DNA of 32,585 bases, taken from NCBI GenBank assembly GCA_019352115.1, contig JABBNW010000022.1:1-32585 (forward strand), given 5' to 3'. Positions 6,451-15,614 of the stretch are shown piece after piece. Within the stretch, counting starts at the first letter, position 1. The number at the start of each line of letters is the position of its first letter. A program made the translations under genes and the position numbers. This stretch comes from Pseudomonadota bacterium. Its GTDB lineage: Bacteria > Pseudomonadota > Alphaproteobacteria > Acetobacterales > Acetobacteraceae. A model generated the notes under the pieces. It ran no database searches and was not told where the DNA came from. It saw only the letters and a list, made by a program, of their open reading frames with translations.

Positions 6451-8502
6451 ATGGCTTGGCGTATCGGCGTCGATTCCGGCGGCACGTTCACCGACGTCTG
6501 CCTGTTCGACGAACAGAGCGGACGGGTCGCCGTGTGGAAAGTCTCCTCCACGCCGGACGATCCCTCGCGGGGGATCGCGCAGGGGGTGGAGGAAGGTGTC
6601 GCGCATGTCGGCACCGTTCCGGCCGAGATCGGCTACCTCGGGCACGGCACGACCGTCGGCACCAACGCGCTGATCCAGCATCGCGGCGCCCGGACCGGGC
6701 TCATCACCACCGACGGCTTCCGCGACCTGCTGGAGATCGGGCGGCAGAAACGGCCCGATCTCTATGACCTCCAGGCCGACGCGCCGCCCCCCCTTGTCCC
6801 GCGCGACCTGCGGCTGGAAGTCCCCGAGCGCATCCGCCACGACGGCACGGTGGAGACGCCGCTCGACGAAGACGCCGTGCGTGCGGCAGCCCGGGCGCTG
6901 CGCGAAGCCGGCGTGGCGGCAGTGGCGATCTGCTTCCTGTATGGTTTCGTACGCACCGAACACGAGGCGGCAGCGCGCCGCATCGTCGCTGAGGAATGCC
7001 CCGAAGCATTCGTCTGCACCGGCCACGAGATCGCGCCCGAATTCCGCGAATTCGAGCGGATCAGCACCACGGTGGTGAACGCCTATCTCGGGCCGGTGAT
7101 GCACGGCTACATCGGTCGTCTCGGCGCGCGGCTTGCCGGACTCGGCCTGCGCGTGGCCCCGCATATCACGCAGTCCAACGGCGGCGTGATCGGGTTCGAC
7201 CGGGCTTCCCGCCAGGCCGTGCGCACCGTGCTGTCGGGTCCGAGCACCGGCGTGGTGGCGGCGCAGGCGATCGGCGGCATGGCTGGGATCGCCGACCTCA
7301 TCACCTTCGACATGGGCGGCACCAGCACCGACGTCGCCCTGCTGCGCGGCGGCGTGTGCCGGCTGACGAACGAGGCGATCGTGCACGGCTATCCGATCAA
7401 GGCGCCGATGCTCGATATCCACACGGTGGGCGCCGGCGGCGGGTCGATCGCCTATGTGGACAACGGCGGCCTGCTGAAGGTCGGGCCGCGCAGCGCCGGC
7501 GCCTTCCCCGGACCGGTCTGCTACGACACCGGCAACACCGAGCCGACCGTTACCGACGCCAACCTTGTGCTGCAAACCCTCAATCCCACGCATCTGCTCG
7601 GCGGGCGGATGGCGGTGCGCCAGGACCTGGCCAAGGCGGCGATCGGGCATCTGGCCGAGCAGCTCGGGCTCACGCCGATGGCGACCGCGCAGGGCATCGT
7701 TTCGGTCGTCACCGCCAACATGGCGCGCGCGATCCGGGTCATCAGCGTGCAGCGCGGCTACGATCCGCGCGACTACACCCTGGCCGCGTTCGGCGGCGCC
7801 GGACCGTTGCACGCAGCGCGGCTGGCGAAGGAGCTGGACATCGCCCGCATCCTGGTGCCGCGCCATCCCGGCATCCTGTGCGCCATGGGTCTGCTGCTGA
7901 CCGATGTGCGCGCCGATTTCGCCGCGACCCGTCTGCTCACCCTGGCGGACGCCGCGCGCCCGGCGATCGAGGACGTGTTCGCCGGCCTCGCCGCCGAGGC
8001 CGCCGCGTGGTTCGCAGAAGCCGCGGTCGGCCCGGCCGAGCGGCGGGTGCAGCGCGCGGTGGACATGCGCTACGCCGGCCAGAACTACGAACTTTCGGTG
8101 CCGGTGCCGGACGGCCCGATCACCGGATCGGTGCTCGACGGCCTGGCCGCAGGCTTCGCGGACGCGCACCGGCGGATGTACGGCTTCGTTGCCGAAGGTG
8201 AGCCGGTGCAGCTTGTGACCTTCCGCATCGAGGCGTCCGGCCTGGTCCCCAAGGCCGCCTTCCGTCCGCGCCCGGAACGGGCGCCCGACGCCTCGGCCGC
8301 GATCGTCGGGCGGCGCGAGGTGTGGCTGCCCGAAGCCGACGGTTTCCTATCCTGCCCGCTCTATGACCGCGACCGGCTGGATTCCGGCCATCGCATCGCC
8401 GGTCCCGCCATCGTCGAGCAGATGGATGCGACCACCGTCATCCTGCCCGGCATGACGGCGCGGGTCGAGCCGCACCTCAACCTGATCCTGGAGCTTACAT
8501 GA
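6451..8502 (+). CDS. hyuA: Hydantoinase/oxoprolinase family protein, HyuA-type subunit
   Basis: 683 residues, normal for N-methylhydantoinase A subunits. The N-terminal DSGGTFTD (8-15) and the internal FDMGGTSTDVALL (from residue 286) are the two nucleotide-binding elements of the ASKHA fold found in HyuA, 5-oxoprolinase and the acetone carboxylase beta subunit. The enzyme class uses ATP to phosphorylate and activate a cyclic amide so that the ring can be opened, together with HyuB. AAAGGTGGG precedes the ATG. The gene follows the FAD oxidoreductase after 17 bp, and its TGA overlaps the hyuB ATG (ATGA). The substrate could be a hydantoin, 5-oxoproline or another lactam and cannot be decided from sequence. 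Confidence 0.9.
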   Translation: MAWRIGVDSGGTFTDVCLFDEQSGRVAVWKVSSTPDDPSRGIAQGVEEGVAHVGTVPAEIGYLGHGTTVGTNALIQHRGARTGLITTDGFRDLLEIGRQKRPDLYDLQADAPPPLVPRDLRLEVPERIRHDGTVETPLDEDAVRAAARALREAGVAAVAICFLYGFVRTEHEAAARRIVAEECPEAFVCTGHEIAPEFREFERISTTVVNAYLGPVMHGYIGRLGARLAGLGLRVAPHITQSNGGVIGFDRASRQAVRTVLSGPSTGVVAAQAIGGMAGIADLITFDMGGTSTDVALLRGGVCRLTNEAIVHGYPIKAPMLDIHTVGAGGGSIAYVDNGGLLKVGPRSAGAFPGPVCYDTGNTEPTVTDANLVLQTLNPTHLLGGRMAVRQDLAKAAIGHLAEQLGLTPMATAQGIVSVVTANMARAIRVISVQRGYDPRDYTLAAFGGAGPLHAARLAKELDIARILVPRHPGILCAMGLLLTDVRADFAATRLLTLADAARPAIEDVFAGLAAEAAAWFAEAAVGPAERRVQRAVDMRYAGQNYELSVPVPDGPITGSVLDGLAAGFADAHRRMYGFVAEGEPVQLVTFRIEASGLVPKAAFRPRPERAPDASAAIVGRREVWLPEADGFLSCPLYDRDRLDSGHRIAGPAIVEQMDATTVILPGMTARVEPHLNLILELT

Positions 8503-10163
8503 GCCACGCCATGGAGCCCGCCCCCCGCATTGCCGTCGATCCGATCACGACCGAGGTCATCGGCAGCGCGCTCTCGTCCATCACCGAGGAGATGGGCGAG
8601 GCGCTGGTGCGGGCGAGCTATTCCACCAACATCAAGGAACGCCGCGACTGCTCGACCGCGCTGTTCAATACGCGCGGCGACGCGCTCTGCCAGGCCGAGC
8701 ACATCCCGATGCACCTCGGCTCGTTCATCGGCATCCTGCCCCACATCCTGCAACGCCACGCGGTGGCCGACATGCGTCCGGGCGACGTGTTCGTCGGCAA
8801 CGACGCCTACGAGGGCGGCGGCACCCATCTGCCCGACATCGTGCTGGCGGAGCCGATCTTCGTCGACGGCGCGATGGTGGCCTGGGCGGTGAACACCGCG
8901 CACCACGCCGATTTCGCCGACCGCGGCCACGCGCATATCTACCAGGAGGGACTGCGCATCCCGCCGATCCGCCTCTATCGCGCCGGCGTGTTGCAGACCG
9001 ACGTGCAGGAGCTGATCCTGCTGAACTGCCAGGTGCCGCGCGAGCGCCTGTCGGACCTGCGCGCGCAGATGGCCGCAAACCGGCTGGGGATCGAGCGGGT
9101 CACCGCGCTCTGCGCCAAATACGGCCGCGACACGGTGCTGGCCGCCGGGGACGCGCTGCTCGACTACGCCGAACGGAAGATGCGCGCAGGCATCGCCGCC
9201 TTCCCGGACGGGACGTACCGCTTCTCCGACGTGTTCGACAATCCGGAGATCGACCGGGACCTGCCGATGTCCTGCGCGATCACGATCGCCGGCGATTCGA
9301 TGCACCTGCATTTCGAAAGCCCCGACCAGGTCCGCGCCGGATTGAACATGGTGCGCACGGCGCTGCTCTCGACCGTCTACTACGCCGTGAAGGCCGTGGT
9401 GGACCCGACCGTGCTGCCGAACGCGGGGCTGGCGCGGCCCCTCAGCGTGACTGCCCGGGAAGGCAGCGTGCTGAACTGCGCCCATCCGGCGGCGGTGAAC
9501 GGCCGGGTGTCCACCTGCCAGCGGGTCGTGGACCTGATCTTCGGCGCGCTCGCGCAGGTGGTGCCGGAGCGGGTGGTCGCCGCCTGCAATGGGGCGGTGG
9601 CGTCGGCCACCTTCGTCGGCGAGAACCCGCAGGACCGGAGCATCTGGGTCTATCTGGAAACGATCGGCGGCGGTTCCGGCGCGCGGGCGACGAAGGACGG
9701 GCTGGACGGCGTGCATGTGCACATGACCAACACCTCCAACCTGCCGGTGGAGGCGCTGGAGATCGAGTACCCGCTGACCCTGCTGCGCTACGAGCTGGTG
9801 GACGGCTCGGGCGGCGCCGGCCGCCAGCGCGGCGGCATGGGGCTGCGGCGGGTCTATCGCGCGGAGGCGCCGTGCCGGCTGCGGCTGGACGGTGCCAGGC
9901 TGCGATCCGCACCCTGGGGCCTGGAAGGCGGCCGGCCCGGCGGCATGGGACGCTTCGCCTTCGGTCCCGGCGTGGCGCCGTTCCAACACGGCTCCGGTTT
10001 CCTGGAAGCCGGCCAGACGGTCGAGATCGTCACCCCGGGCGCGGGCGGCTACGGCCCGCCGGAGGCGCGCGACCCCGCCGCGGTGGCGCGCGACATCGCC
10101 GAACGCCGGATCGATGCCGAAACCGCGCGCGGCCTGTACGGCGCCGCCGCCATGGGGAGGTAG
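8499..10163 (+). CDS. hyuB: Hydantoinase B/oxoprolinase family protein, HyuB-type subunit
   Basis: 554 residues, typical of HyuB. Family blocks visible are DPITTEVIGSALSSITEEMGEALVRASYSTNIKERRDCSTALF near the N-terminus, GDVFVGNDAYEGGGTHLPDI and AHHADFADRGH in the middle, and EYPLTLLRYELVDGSGGAGRQRGGMGLRR towards the C-terminus. The Asp/His-rich middle segments are probably the metal-dependent hydrolytic site that completes ring opening of the HyuA-activated intermediate. Translation is coupled to hyuA by a 4-bp overlap. The gene ends nine bases before the first permease gene, which ties the enzyme to the importer. Confidence 0.9.
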   Translation: MSHAMEPAPRIAVDPITTEVIGSALSSITEEMGEALVRASYSTNIKERRDCSTALFNTRGDALCQAEHIPMHLGSFIGILPHILQRHAVADMRPGDVFVGNDAYEGGGTHLPDIVLAEPIFVDGAMVAWAVNTAHHADFADRGHAHIYQEGLRIPPIRLYRAGVLQTDVQELILLNCQVPRERLSDLRAQMAANRLGIERVTALCAKYGRDTVLAAGDALLDYAERKMRAGIAAFPDGTYRFSDVFDNPEIDRDLPMSCAITIAGDSMHLHFESPDQVRAGLNMVRTALLSTVYYAVKAVVDPTVLPNAGLARPLSVTAREGSVLNCAHPAAVNGRVSTCQRVVDLIFGALAQVVPERVVAACNGAVASATFVGENPQDRSIWVYLETIGGGSGARATKDGLDGVHVHMTNTSNLPVEALEIEYPLTLLRYELVDGSGGAGRQRGGMGLRRVYRAEAPCRLRLDGARLRSAPWGLEGGRPGGMGRFAFGPGVAPFQHGSGFLEAGQTVEIVTPGAGGYGPPEARDPAAVARDIAERRIDAETARGLYGAAAMGR

Positions 10164-10172
10164 GATCGCCGC

Positions 10173-11123
10173 ATGGTCTGGGTGCTCAAGCGGGTCGGCG
10201 TTGCGGTGCTGCTGGTTGCGATCGTTGTCAGCATCGTCTGTCTCGCCATCCGCCTGGTGCCTGGCGATCCCGCGACCTTGCTGCTCTCGCAGGGCGGCGT
10301 GGCGCCCGATCCCGCCGCCGTCGCGCAGTTGCGCCATCAGCTCGGCCTCGATCAGCCGCTGCTGGTGCAATACCTCGCCAGCCTGCGCGGCATCCTGCAC
10401 GGCGATCTCGGCCAGAGCCTGCAGGACGGCAGCTCGGTGGCGGGGCAGATCCTGCAGCGCCTGCCGCGCACCCTGGAACTGATCGGCGTGGCGGCGGTGC
10501 TTGCACTGGCAACCGGATTGCCGAGCGGCCTCGCGGCCGGGTTGCGTCCCGGCGGCCTGTTCGACCGGGCGGCGGGGCTCGCCGCGGCGCTCGGCCAGGC
10601 CGTGCCGGTGTTCGTCGTCGGCACCGGGCTCGTGCTGATCTTCGCGCAGACCCTGCGCTGGCTGCCGGCCGGCGGCTATGTTTCGTTTGCCGAGGACCCG
10701 GTGCGGAATATGGAACTGGTGGCGATGCCGGCAGTGACGATCGCGTTCGGTCTGTTCTCCGTCGTGTTCCGCATGACGCGCGCGTCCGTGCTCGATATCG
10801 CGCGGCGGGATTTCGTGCGGGCGGCGCGCGCCAAGGGGCTCGCCCGGCGGCATCTGCTGCTGCGCCATGTGCTGCGCAACGCGCTGGTGCCGGTCGTCAC
10901 CGTCGTCGCCCTCAATCTGGGCACCCTGCTCGGCGGCACGGTGCTGGTCGAGTACGTATTCAACTATCCCGGGCTGTCGGGAATGCTCGTGCAGGCCGTG
11001 GATGCGCGCGACTATCCGGAAGTGCAGGGGATCGTGCTGGTCATCTCCGTGCTGTTCGTGAGCCTCAACCTCGCGGTGGAGCTGATCTATGCGGCGCTCG
11101 ACCCACGGGTGCGCCGGGCGTGA
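10173..11123 (+). CDS. ABC transporter permease, DppB/OppB type
   Basis: 316 residues with an N-terminal membrane anchor (VLLVAIVVSIVCLAIRLVPGDP, a DppB hallmark), a periplasmic loop, and about five further membrane helices. The cytoplasmic EAA loop is seen as DFVRAARAKGLARRHLLLRHVLRNALVPVV. The C-terminus ELIYAALDPRVR is typical of the family. GGGAGG lies upstream of the ATG within the end of hyuB. The protein forms one half of the membrane channel for a peptide, opine or nickel-type importer. Its TGA overlaps the GTG of the next gene (GTGA). Confidence 0.9.
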   Translation: MVWVLKRVGVAVLLVAIVVSIVCLAIRLVPGDPATLLLSQGGVAPDPAAVAQLRHQLGLDQPLLVQYLASLRGILHGDLGQSLQDGSSVAGQILQRLPRTLELIGVAAVLALATGLPSGLAAGLRPGGLFDRAAGLAAALGQAVPVFVVGTGLVLIFAQTLRWLPAGGYVSFAEDPVRNMELVAMPAVTIAFGLFSVVFRMTRASVLDIARRDFVRAARAKGLARRHLLLRHVLRNALVPVVTVVALNLGTLLGGTVLVEYVFNYPGLSGMLVQAVDARDYPEVQGIVLVISVLFVSLNLAVELIYAALDPRVRRA

Positions 11124-12973
11124 GGACGCTCAGGCTCGGGCCGGTCGTCGGCGTCGCGGCGATCGCGCTGGTCGCGGTGGCGGTGCCGGTGCTGCCGCTG
11201 TCGAATCCGACCGCGATGGACATCATGCACCGGCTGGCCCCGCCGTCCGCGGCGCATTGGCTGGGGCAGGACGGCTACGGGCGGGATGTGCTGTCGCGGC
11301 TGCTCTGGGGCGCGCGTAGTTCGCTCGGCGTCGCCGTGGCGGCGGCCGGGCTTGCCTGCGTCATCGGGACGGGGCTCGGGCTGATCGGCGGCTATCTCGG
11401 GCGCGGCGCCGAATTCCTGACGATGCGCAGCATGGATATCGTGCTGTGCTTCCCGCCGCTGGTGCTGGCGCTGCTCGTGATCACCCTGCTCGGACCCGGT
11501 ACCGCCACGCTCATTCCGCTGCTGGCGCTGGTCTATCTGCCGGGGTTCGTGCGGGTCGCCTACGCGGGCGTCCTATCGGTGCGCAACCAGAACTACGTGG
11601 AGGCGATGCGCGTGCTCGGTGCCGGGCGGGCGCGGATCATGCTGCGCACCATCCTGCCCAATATCGGCGGCCCGATCCTGGTGCAGTTCAGCCTGGCCAT
11701 CGCCGCTGCGATCCTGCTGGAATCCGGGTTGTCGTTCCTGGGGCTCGGCGTCGTGCCGCCGGCGCCGTCCTGGGGCGGGATGATCGCCGCAGCGCGGGCC
11801 ACGATGGCGCAGGCGCCGCTGCTGCTGCTGTGGCCGTGTCTGGCGCTGAGCGGCACCGTGTTGCTGTTCAACGCGCTGTGCGATGCGGTGCGCGATGCGG
11901 TCGATCCGCAGCGTGTGCCGCGGCGGCGCGGCGCGGCGCGGGTGCTCGACGCGCTGGCTCCGGGGCTTGTGGCCGCGGGCGGGCCGGTGCTCGATCTCTG
12001 CGGGCTTACGATCGAGATCGACACGCCGGCGGGAACCGTCTGCCCGGTGCGCGATGTTTCCTTGCAGGTCCATTCCGGCGAGATCCTCGCGGTGGTGGGC
12101 GAAAGCGGATCCGGCAAGTCGCTGTCGGGCCTCGCGCTCATGGGCCTGCTGCCCCCGGCCGCGCGGGTTGCCGCCGGCGCCGCCTGGATCGAGGGCCAGG
12201 AGGTCCTGCGGCTCGACGAAGCGGCGCTGCGCCGGATCCGCGGCCGGCGTGTGGCGATGATCTTCCAGGACCCGCACCACAGCCTCGACCCGGTGCATCG
12301 GATCGGCGCCCAGGTGGCCGAGGCGATCCGGGCGCATCGCCCCGTCTCCGCCCGCGCTGCGCGCAGCCAGGCGGTGGAGCTGCTGCGCCAGGTCGGCATT
12401 TCCGACCCCGAACGGCGGGCCGCGGCGTTCCCGCACGAGTTGTCGGGGGGGATGCTCCAGCGGGTGATGATCGCGATCGGCATTGCCAACGGGCCGCGCC
12501 TGCTGATCGCCGACGAGGTCACCACCGCGCTCGACGTCACGATCCAGGCGCAGGTGATCGCGCTGCTCGCCGACCTCCGCCGCGCGCGCGGCATGGGGCT
12601 GCTGCTCATCACCCACAACCTGGCGCTGGTGAGCGAGGTCGCCGACCGCATCGCCGTGATGTACGCCGGCGAGATCGTCGAGCAGGGCAGCGCGGCGGCG
12701 CTCCTCGCCCGACCGTTGCACCCCTATACGCAGGCCCTGCTGCGCAGCGCGCCGGGCGAGGACGGCAGCCTGCCGGAGGCGATCCAGGGCACCGTGCCGT
12801 CGCCGCAGGCGCGTCCTGCGGGATGCGCCTTCGCCCCGCGCTGCACGTATCGTCGTCCCGATTGCGAAACGGCTCCGCCGCCGCTGGTGGACGCCGGTGG
12901 CGAGCATCTCACCCGCTGCATCCGCTGGTACGAGGTCGCAGCATCGGTCCGCTCGGCGGAGACGGTGGCATGA
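11120..12973 (+). CDS. Fused ABC permease (DppC type) and ATPase (DppD type)
   Basis: One 617-residue frame. Residues 1 to about 262 are a DppC-type permease: HWLGQDGYGRDVLSRLLWGAR, EAA loop YVEAMRVLGAGRARIMLRTILPN, and the ending DAVRDAVDP. After a linker of about 25 residues comes a DppD-type ATPase: Walker A GESGSGKS (327-334), Q-loop FQDP, signature LSGGMLQR (441-448), Walker B LLIADE (461-466) and switch His499. The C-terminal oligopeptide-transporter extension has Cys569, Cys575, Cys582 and Cys600, possible iron-sulfur ligands as in DppD. Walker B continues V-T-T-A-L-D where P-T-T-A-L-D is usual. The GTG start overlaps the previous stop and the end overlaps the next ATG. No internal stop or frame change is present, so the fusion looks genuine. 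Confidence 0.88.
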   Translation: MRTLRLGPVVGVAAIALVAVAVPVLPLSNPTAMDIMHRLAPPSAAHWLGQDGYGRDVLSRLLWGARSSLGVAVAAAGLACVIGTGLGLIGGYLGRGAEFLTMRSMDIVLCFPPLVLALLVITLLGPGTATLIPLLALVYLPGFVRVAYAGVLSVRNQNYVEAMRVLGAGRARIMLRTILPNIGGPILVQFSLAIAAAILLESGLSFLGLGVVPPAPSWGGMIAAARATMAQAPLLLLWPCLALSGTVLLFNALCDAVRDAVDPQRVPRRRGAARVLDALAPGLVAAGGPVLDLCGLTIEIDTPAGTVCPVRDVSLQVHSGEILAVVGESGSGKSLSGLALMGLLPPAARVAAGAAWIEGQEVLRLDEAALRRIRGRRVAMIFQDPHHSLDPVHRIGAQVAEAIRAHRPVSARAARSQAVELLRQVGISDPERRAAAFPHELSGGMLQRVMIAIGIANGPRLLIADEVTTALDVTIQAQVIALLADLRRARGMGLLLITHNLALVSEVADRIAVMYAGEIVEQGSAAALLARPLHPYTQALLRSAPGEDGSLPEAIQGTVPSPQARPAGCAFAPRCTYRRPDCETAPPPLVDAGGEHLTRCIRWYEVAASVRSAETVA

Positions 12974-14007
12974 GCCCGCTTCTGGTGGCCGAGGGGCTCG
13001 GGCGCGATTTCGCCGCCCGCGGCTGGTTCACCCGCCCGCGTCCGGTGCGCGCGGTCGCGGACGTGTCGCTGTCCGTTGCGCGTGGCGAAGCGATCGGGCT
13101 GGTCGGCGAAAGCGGCTCGGGCAAGAGCACGCTCGGGCGGCTGCTGCTCGGCATGCTGGCGCCGACGTCGGGCCGGGTGCTGGTCGACGGGCAGGACCTC
13201 GCGCGGCTGCTGCCGTCGGACCTGCGCCGGTTGCGGCGGCGTATGCAGCTCGTGTTCCAGGACCCCTATTCCAGCCTGGACCCGCGCCGGCGGGTCGGCG
13301 CGCAGATCGGGGACGGCATCGCGATCCACCGGCTCGTTCCGGCTGCCGAGCGGGAGGCGCGGGTTGCGGCGCTGCTCGCGATGGTCGGGCTGGAAGCCGC
13401 GCATGGAGCGCGCTACCCGCACGAGTTCAGCGGCGGACAGCGCCAGCGCATCGGTATCGCGCGCGCGCTCGCGACCGGTCCCGATCTGCTGGTGGCCGAC
13501 GAGCCGGTCTCCGCGCTCGATGTGTCCGTGCAGGCGCAAGTGCTGCGGTTGCTGGCGGATCTGCGGGCACGGCTCGGGCTCGGTTTGTTGTTCATCAGCC
13601 ACGATCTCGCGGTGGTGCGCAGCCTGTGCGACCGGGTGATGGTGCTCTACCTGGGCCGGGTGATGGAGGAGGGGCCGGCGGCCGAGGTGCTGCGCGCGCC
13701 GCACCATCCCTACACGCGCGCGCTGCTGTCCGCCGTGCCGAGTCTCGATCCGCAGCACCGGCGGCAACGGATACTGTTGGCGGGCGAGCCGCCGAGCCCG
13801 GCCGATCCGCCCTCCGGCTGCGTCTTCCGCACCCGCTGCCCCTGGGTGCTGCCCGCCTGCGCCACCGCCGTGCCGCCGTTGCGCCCGGTCGGGGACGGGC
13901 ACCGGAGCGCCTGCATCCGCAGCGATATCGGCGAAGCAGGACCCTTGGTGGCGCAACGTTTGCACGACAACACCACGCGACAACACGAACAGGAGCGAGC
14001 AGAATGA
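12970..14007 (+). CDS. ABC transporter ATP-binding protein, DppF/OppF type
   Basis: 345 residues. Walker A GESGSGKST (46-54), Q-loop FQDPYSSLDP, signature FSGGQRQR (153-160), Walker B LLVADEP (173-179), and switch His211 are all intact. The C-terminal extension has Cys284, Cys290, Cys297 and Cys315, the pattern of peptide-importer ATPases. It would pair with the ATPase domain of the preceding fusion protein to drive the importer. The last 20 or so residues (QRLHDNTTRQHEQERAE) are a polar tail without homology; the DNA there also carries the AGGAG ribosome site of the next gene. Both ends overlap the neighbouring genes at ATGA. Confidence 0.92.
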   Translation: MSPLLVAEGLGRDFAARGWFTRPRPVRAVADVSLSVARGEAIGLVGESGSGKSTLGRLLLGMLAPTSGRVLVDGQDLARLLPSDLRRLRRRMQLVFQDPYSSLDPRRRVGAQIGDGIAIHRLVPAAEREARVAALLAMVGLEAAHGARYPHEFSGGQRQRIGIARALATGPDLLVADEPVSALDVSVQAQVLRLLADLRARLGLGLLFISHDLAVVRSLCDRVMVLYLGRVMEEGPAAEVLRAPHHPYTRALLSAVPSLDPQHRRQRILLAGEPPSPADPPSGCVFRTRCPWVLPACATAVPPLRPVGDGHRSACIRSDIGEAGPLVAQRLHDNTTRQHEQERAE

Positions 14008-15530
14008 TCGAGCTTTCACGGCGCACCGTGCTGGGGGGTGCGGCGTCGCTGCCGTTCCTCGTGCGGGCCGCTCAGGCAGCGGCCCCGAAGGATCGGCTGG
14101 TCTTCGGCCTCTCGGCCTACCCGCCGAACCTCATGCCGTGGATGAACACCGGCACCGCGGCGCTCACCGTGAAGACGCAGATCTACCGCGGCCTGATGTC
14201 GTTCGGCGGCAACGGGGAATTGCAGCCGGAGCTGGCCGAAAGCTGGGAACGCGACGGCAAGACCGGCTGGAAATTCCACCTGCGCAACGCGGTGTTCCAC
14301 AACGGCGCCCCCGTCACCGCCGCCGACGTGAAATGGACGCTCGAACAGATCATCGGTCCGACCTCGACCGCGTATCTGCGCGGCCAGTTGCAGGACATCG
14401 ACACGATCGAGACGCCGGATGCGCACACGGTACGGATCGTCATGAAGAAGGCGTTCGTGACCCTGCCGCTGCTGCTCGCAACGCCGTACGCGCCGGTGAT
14501 CGCCAAGGGCGCGACCACGGTGCACGGGCTGCCGGTCGGCTGCGGTCCCTACGTGCCGGTCTCGTTGGAGCAGGGGGTCGGGATCAAGCTTGTTGCCTTC
14601 GACAAATACTACAAGCCCGGGCTGCCGAAGCTGAAACAGCTGCACATGGTGGCCTATGCCGACGAGAACGCGCGGGTCGCCGCCTTGCAGTCGGGCGACG
14701 TCGACATGATCGAATACGTGCCGTGGCAGAGCATGGCCGCGATCGCCGCCGATCACGCGCTGTCGCTCAGCACCGTGAACGGGCCGTTCATGGCGCTCGC
14801 TTTCAACGGCAGCACGGGACCGTTCAAGGACGTGCGCCTGCGCCTTGCGGTCGCGCATGCGATCAAGCGGGAGGATATCGTCAAGGCAGCGTTCTACGGT
14901 CGCGGCGAGCCGCTTGAAACCCTGCCGATCCCCAAGGACAGCCCGTTCTTCGATCCGACCTATGCGCATGCGTGGCGCTACGATCCCGATCTGGCGAAGA
15001 AACTCATGGCACAGGCCGGGGTTGCGAAAGGCTTCGCCTGCACCCTGTTGTCGACGGCGCAGTACAGCATGCACCAGGCGACGGCGGAGGTCGTGCAGCA
15101 GAATCTGGCGGAGATCGGCATCCAGGTGAAGCTCGATCTGCCGGACTGGGCGACCCGGGTCGCGATGGGCAATCGCGGTCAGTACCAGTTCTGCGTGCAG
15201 GGGGAGACGACGGACGACAATGACCCCGACGGACTTTCCGCTTATATCGACGGCAGCCTGCCTGCAAACAATGCGCGCAGCTTCGCCCTGCCGACCCCGC
15301 GCATCAACGCCTTGCTGGAGGCGGGCCGGGCAGAATTCGATCAGGCCAAGCGGCGCGCGATCTACGATAAGCTGCAACAGGTTGCGACCGAGGTGGAAGT
15401 GCCGATGGTCTCGCTGTGCTGGCGCCAGCAGGGCTACGCGATGAAGCGCGATGTCGTGGGATTCTATAATCTGCCTGGGGGGTTGAATTTCTACTCCGGG
15501 TACTCGCTCGAAGACGTATCGTTTTCATAA
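14004..15530 (+). CDS. Family-5 solute-binding protein of a peptide/opine-type ABC importer
   Basis: 508 residues. The N-terminus MIELSRRTVLGGAASLPFLV is a Tat-type signal (twin Arg6-Arg7, short hydrophobic stretch), ending near AQAAAP, so the folded protein is probably exported to the periplasm. The mature part shows the family-5 layout: QIYRGLMSFGGNGELQPELAESWE, FHLRNAVFHNGAPVTAADVKWTLEQI and the late DDNDPDGLSAYIDGSL segment. AGGAG lies nine bases before the ATG, inside the end of the ATPase gene. The protein captures the substrate for the permeases encoded upstream. Its position as last gene is unusual for this importer class, in which the binding protein often comes first. No obvious terminator follows; an IS66 remnant begins about 85 bp later. 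Confidence 0.9.
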   Translation: MIELSRRTVLGGAASLPFLVRAAQAAAPKDRLVFGLSAYPPNLMPWMNTGTAALTVKTQIYRGLMSFGGNGELQPELAESWERDGKTGWKFHLRNAVFHNGAPVTAADVKWTLEQIIGPTSTAYLRGQLQDIDTIETPDAHTVRIVMKKAFVTLPLLLATPYAPVIAKGATTVHGLPVGCGPYVPVSLEQGVGIKLVAFDKYYKPGLPKLKQLHMVAYADENARVAALQSGDVDMIEYVPWQSMAAIAADHALSLSTVNGPFMALAFNGSTGPFKDVRLRLAVAHAIKREDIVKAAFYGRGEPLETLPIPKDSPFFDPTYAHAWRYDPDLAKKLMAQAGVAKGFACTLLSTAQYSMHQATAEVVQQNLAEIGIQVKLDLPDWATRVAMGNRGQYQFCVQGETTDDNDPDGLSAYIDGSLPANNARSFALPTPRINALLEAGRAEFDQAKRRAIYDKLQQVATEVEVPMVSLCWRQQGYAMKRDVVGFYNLPGGLNFYSGYSLEDVSFS

Positions 15531-15614
15531 TCGCAAGGGTCTCGGAGGTGGCTGGGACGAGGTCGGCCGGATTATGAGTGCGTCGGCGTCGTGTGACCGA
15601 TTCCAAGGAGTTCG

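Noticed and set aside
11120-12973. The permease-ATPase fusion as a sequencing frameshift
   Set aside because: The frame is continuous, both domains are complete with normal motifs, and both gene ends show precise 4-bp overlaps.
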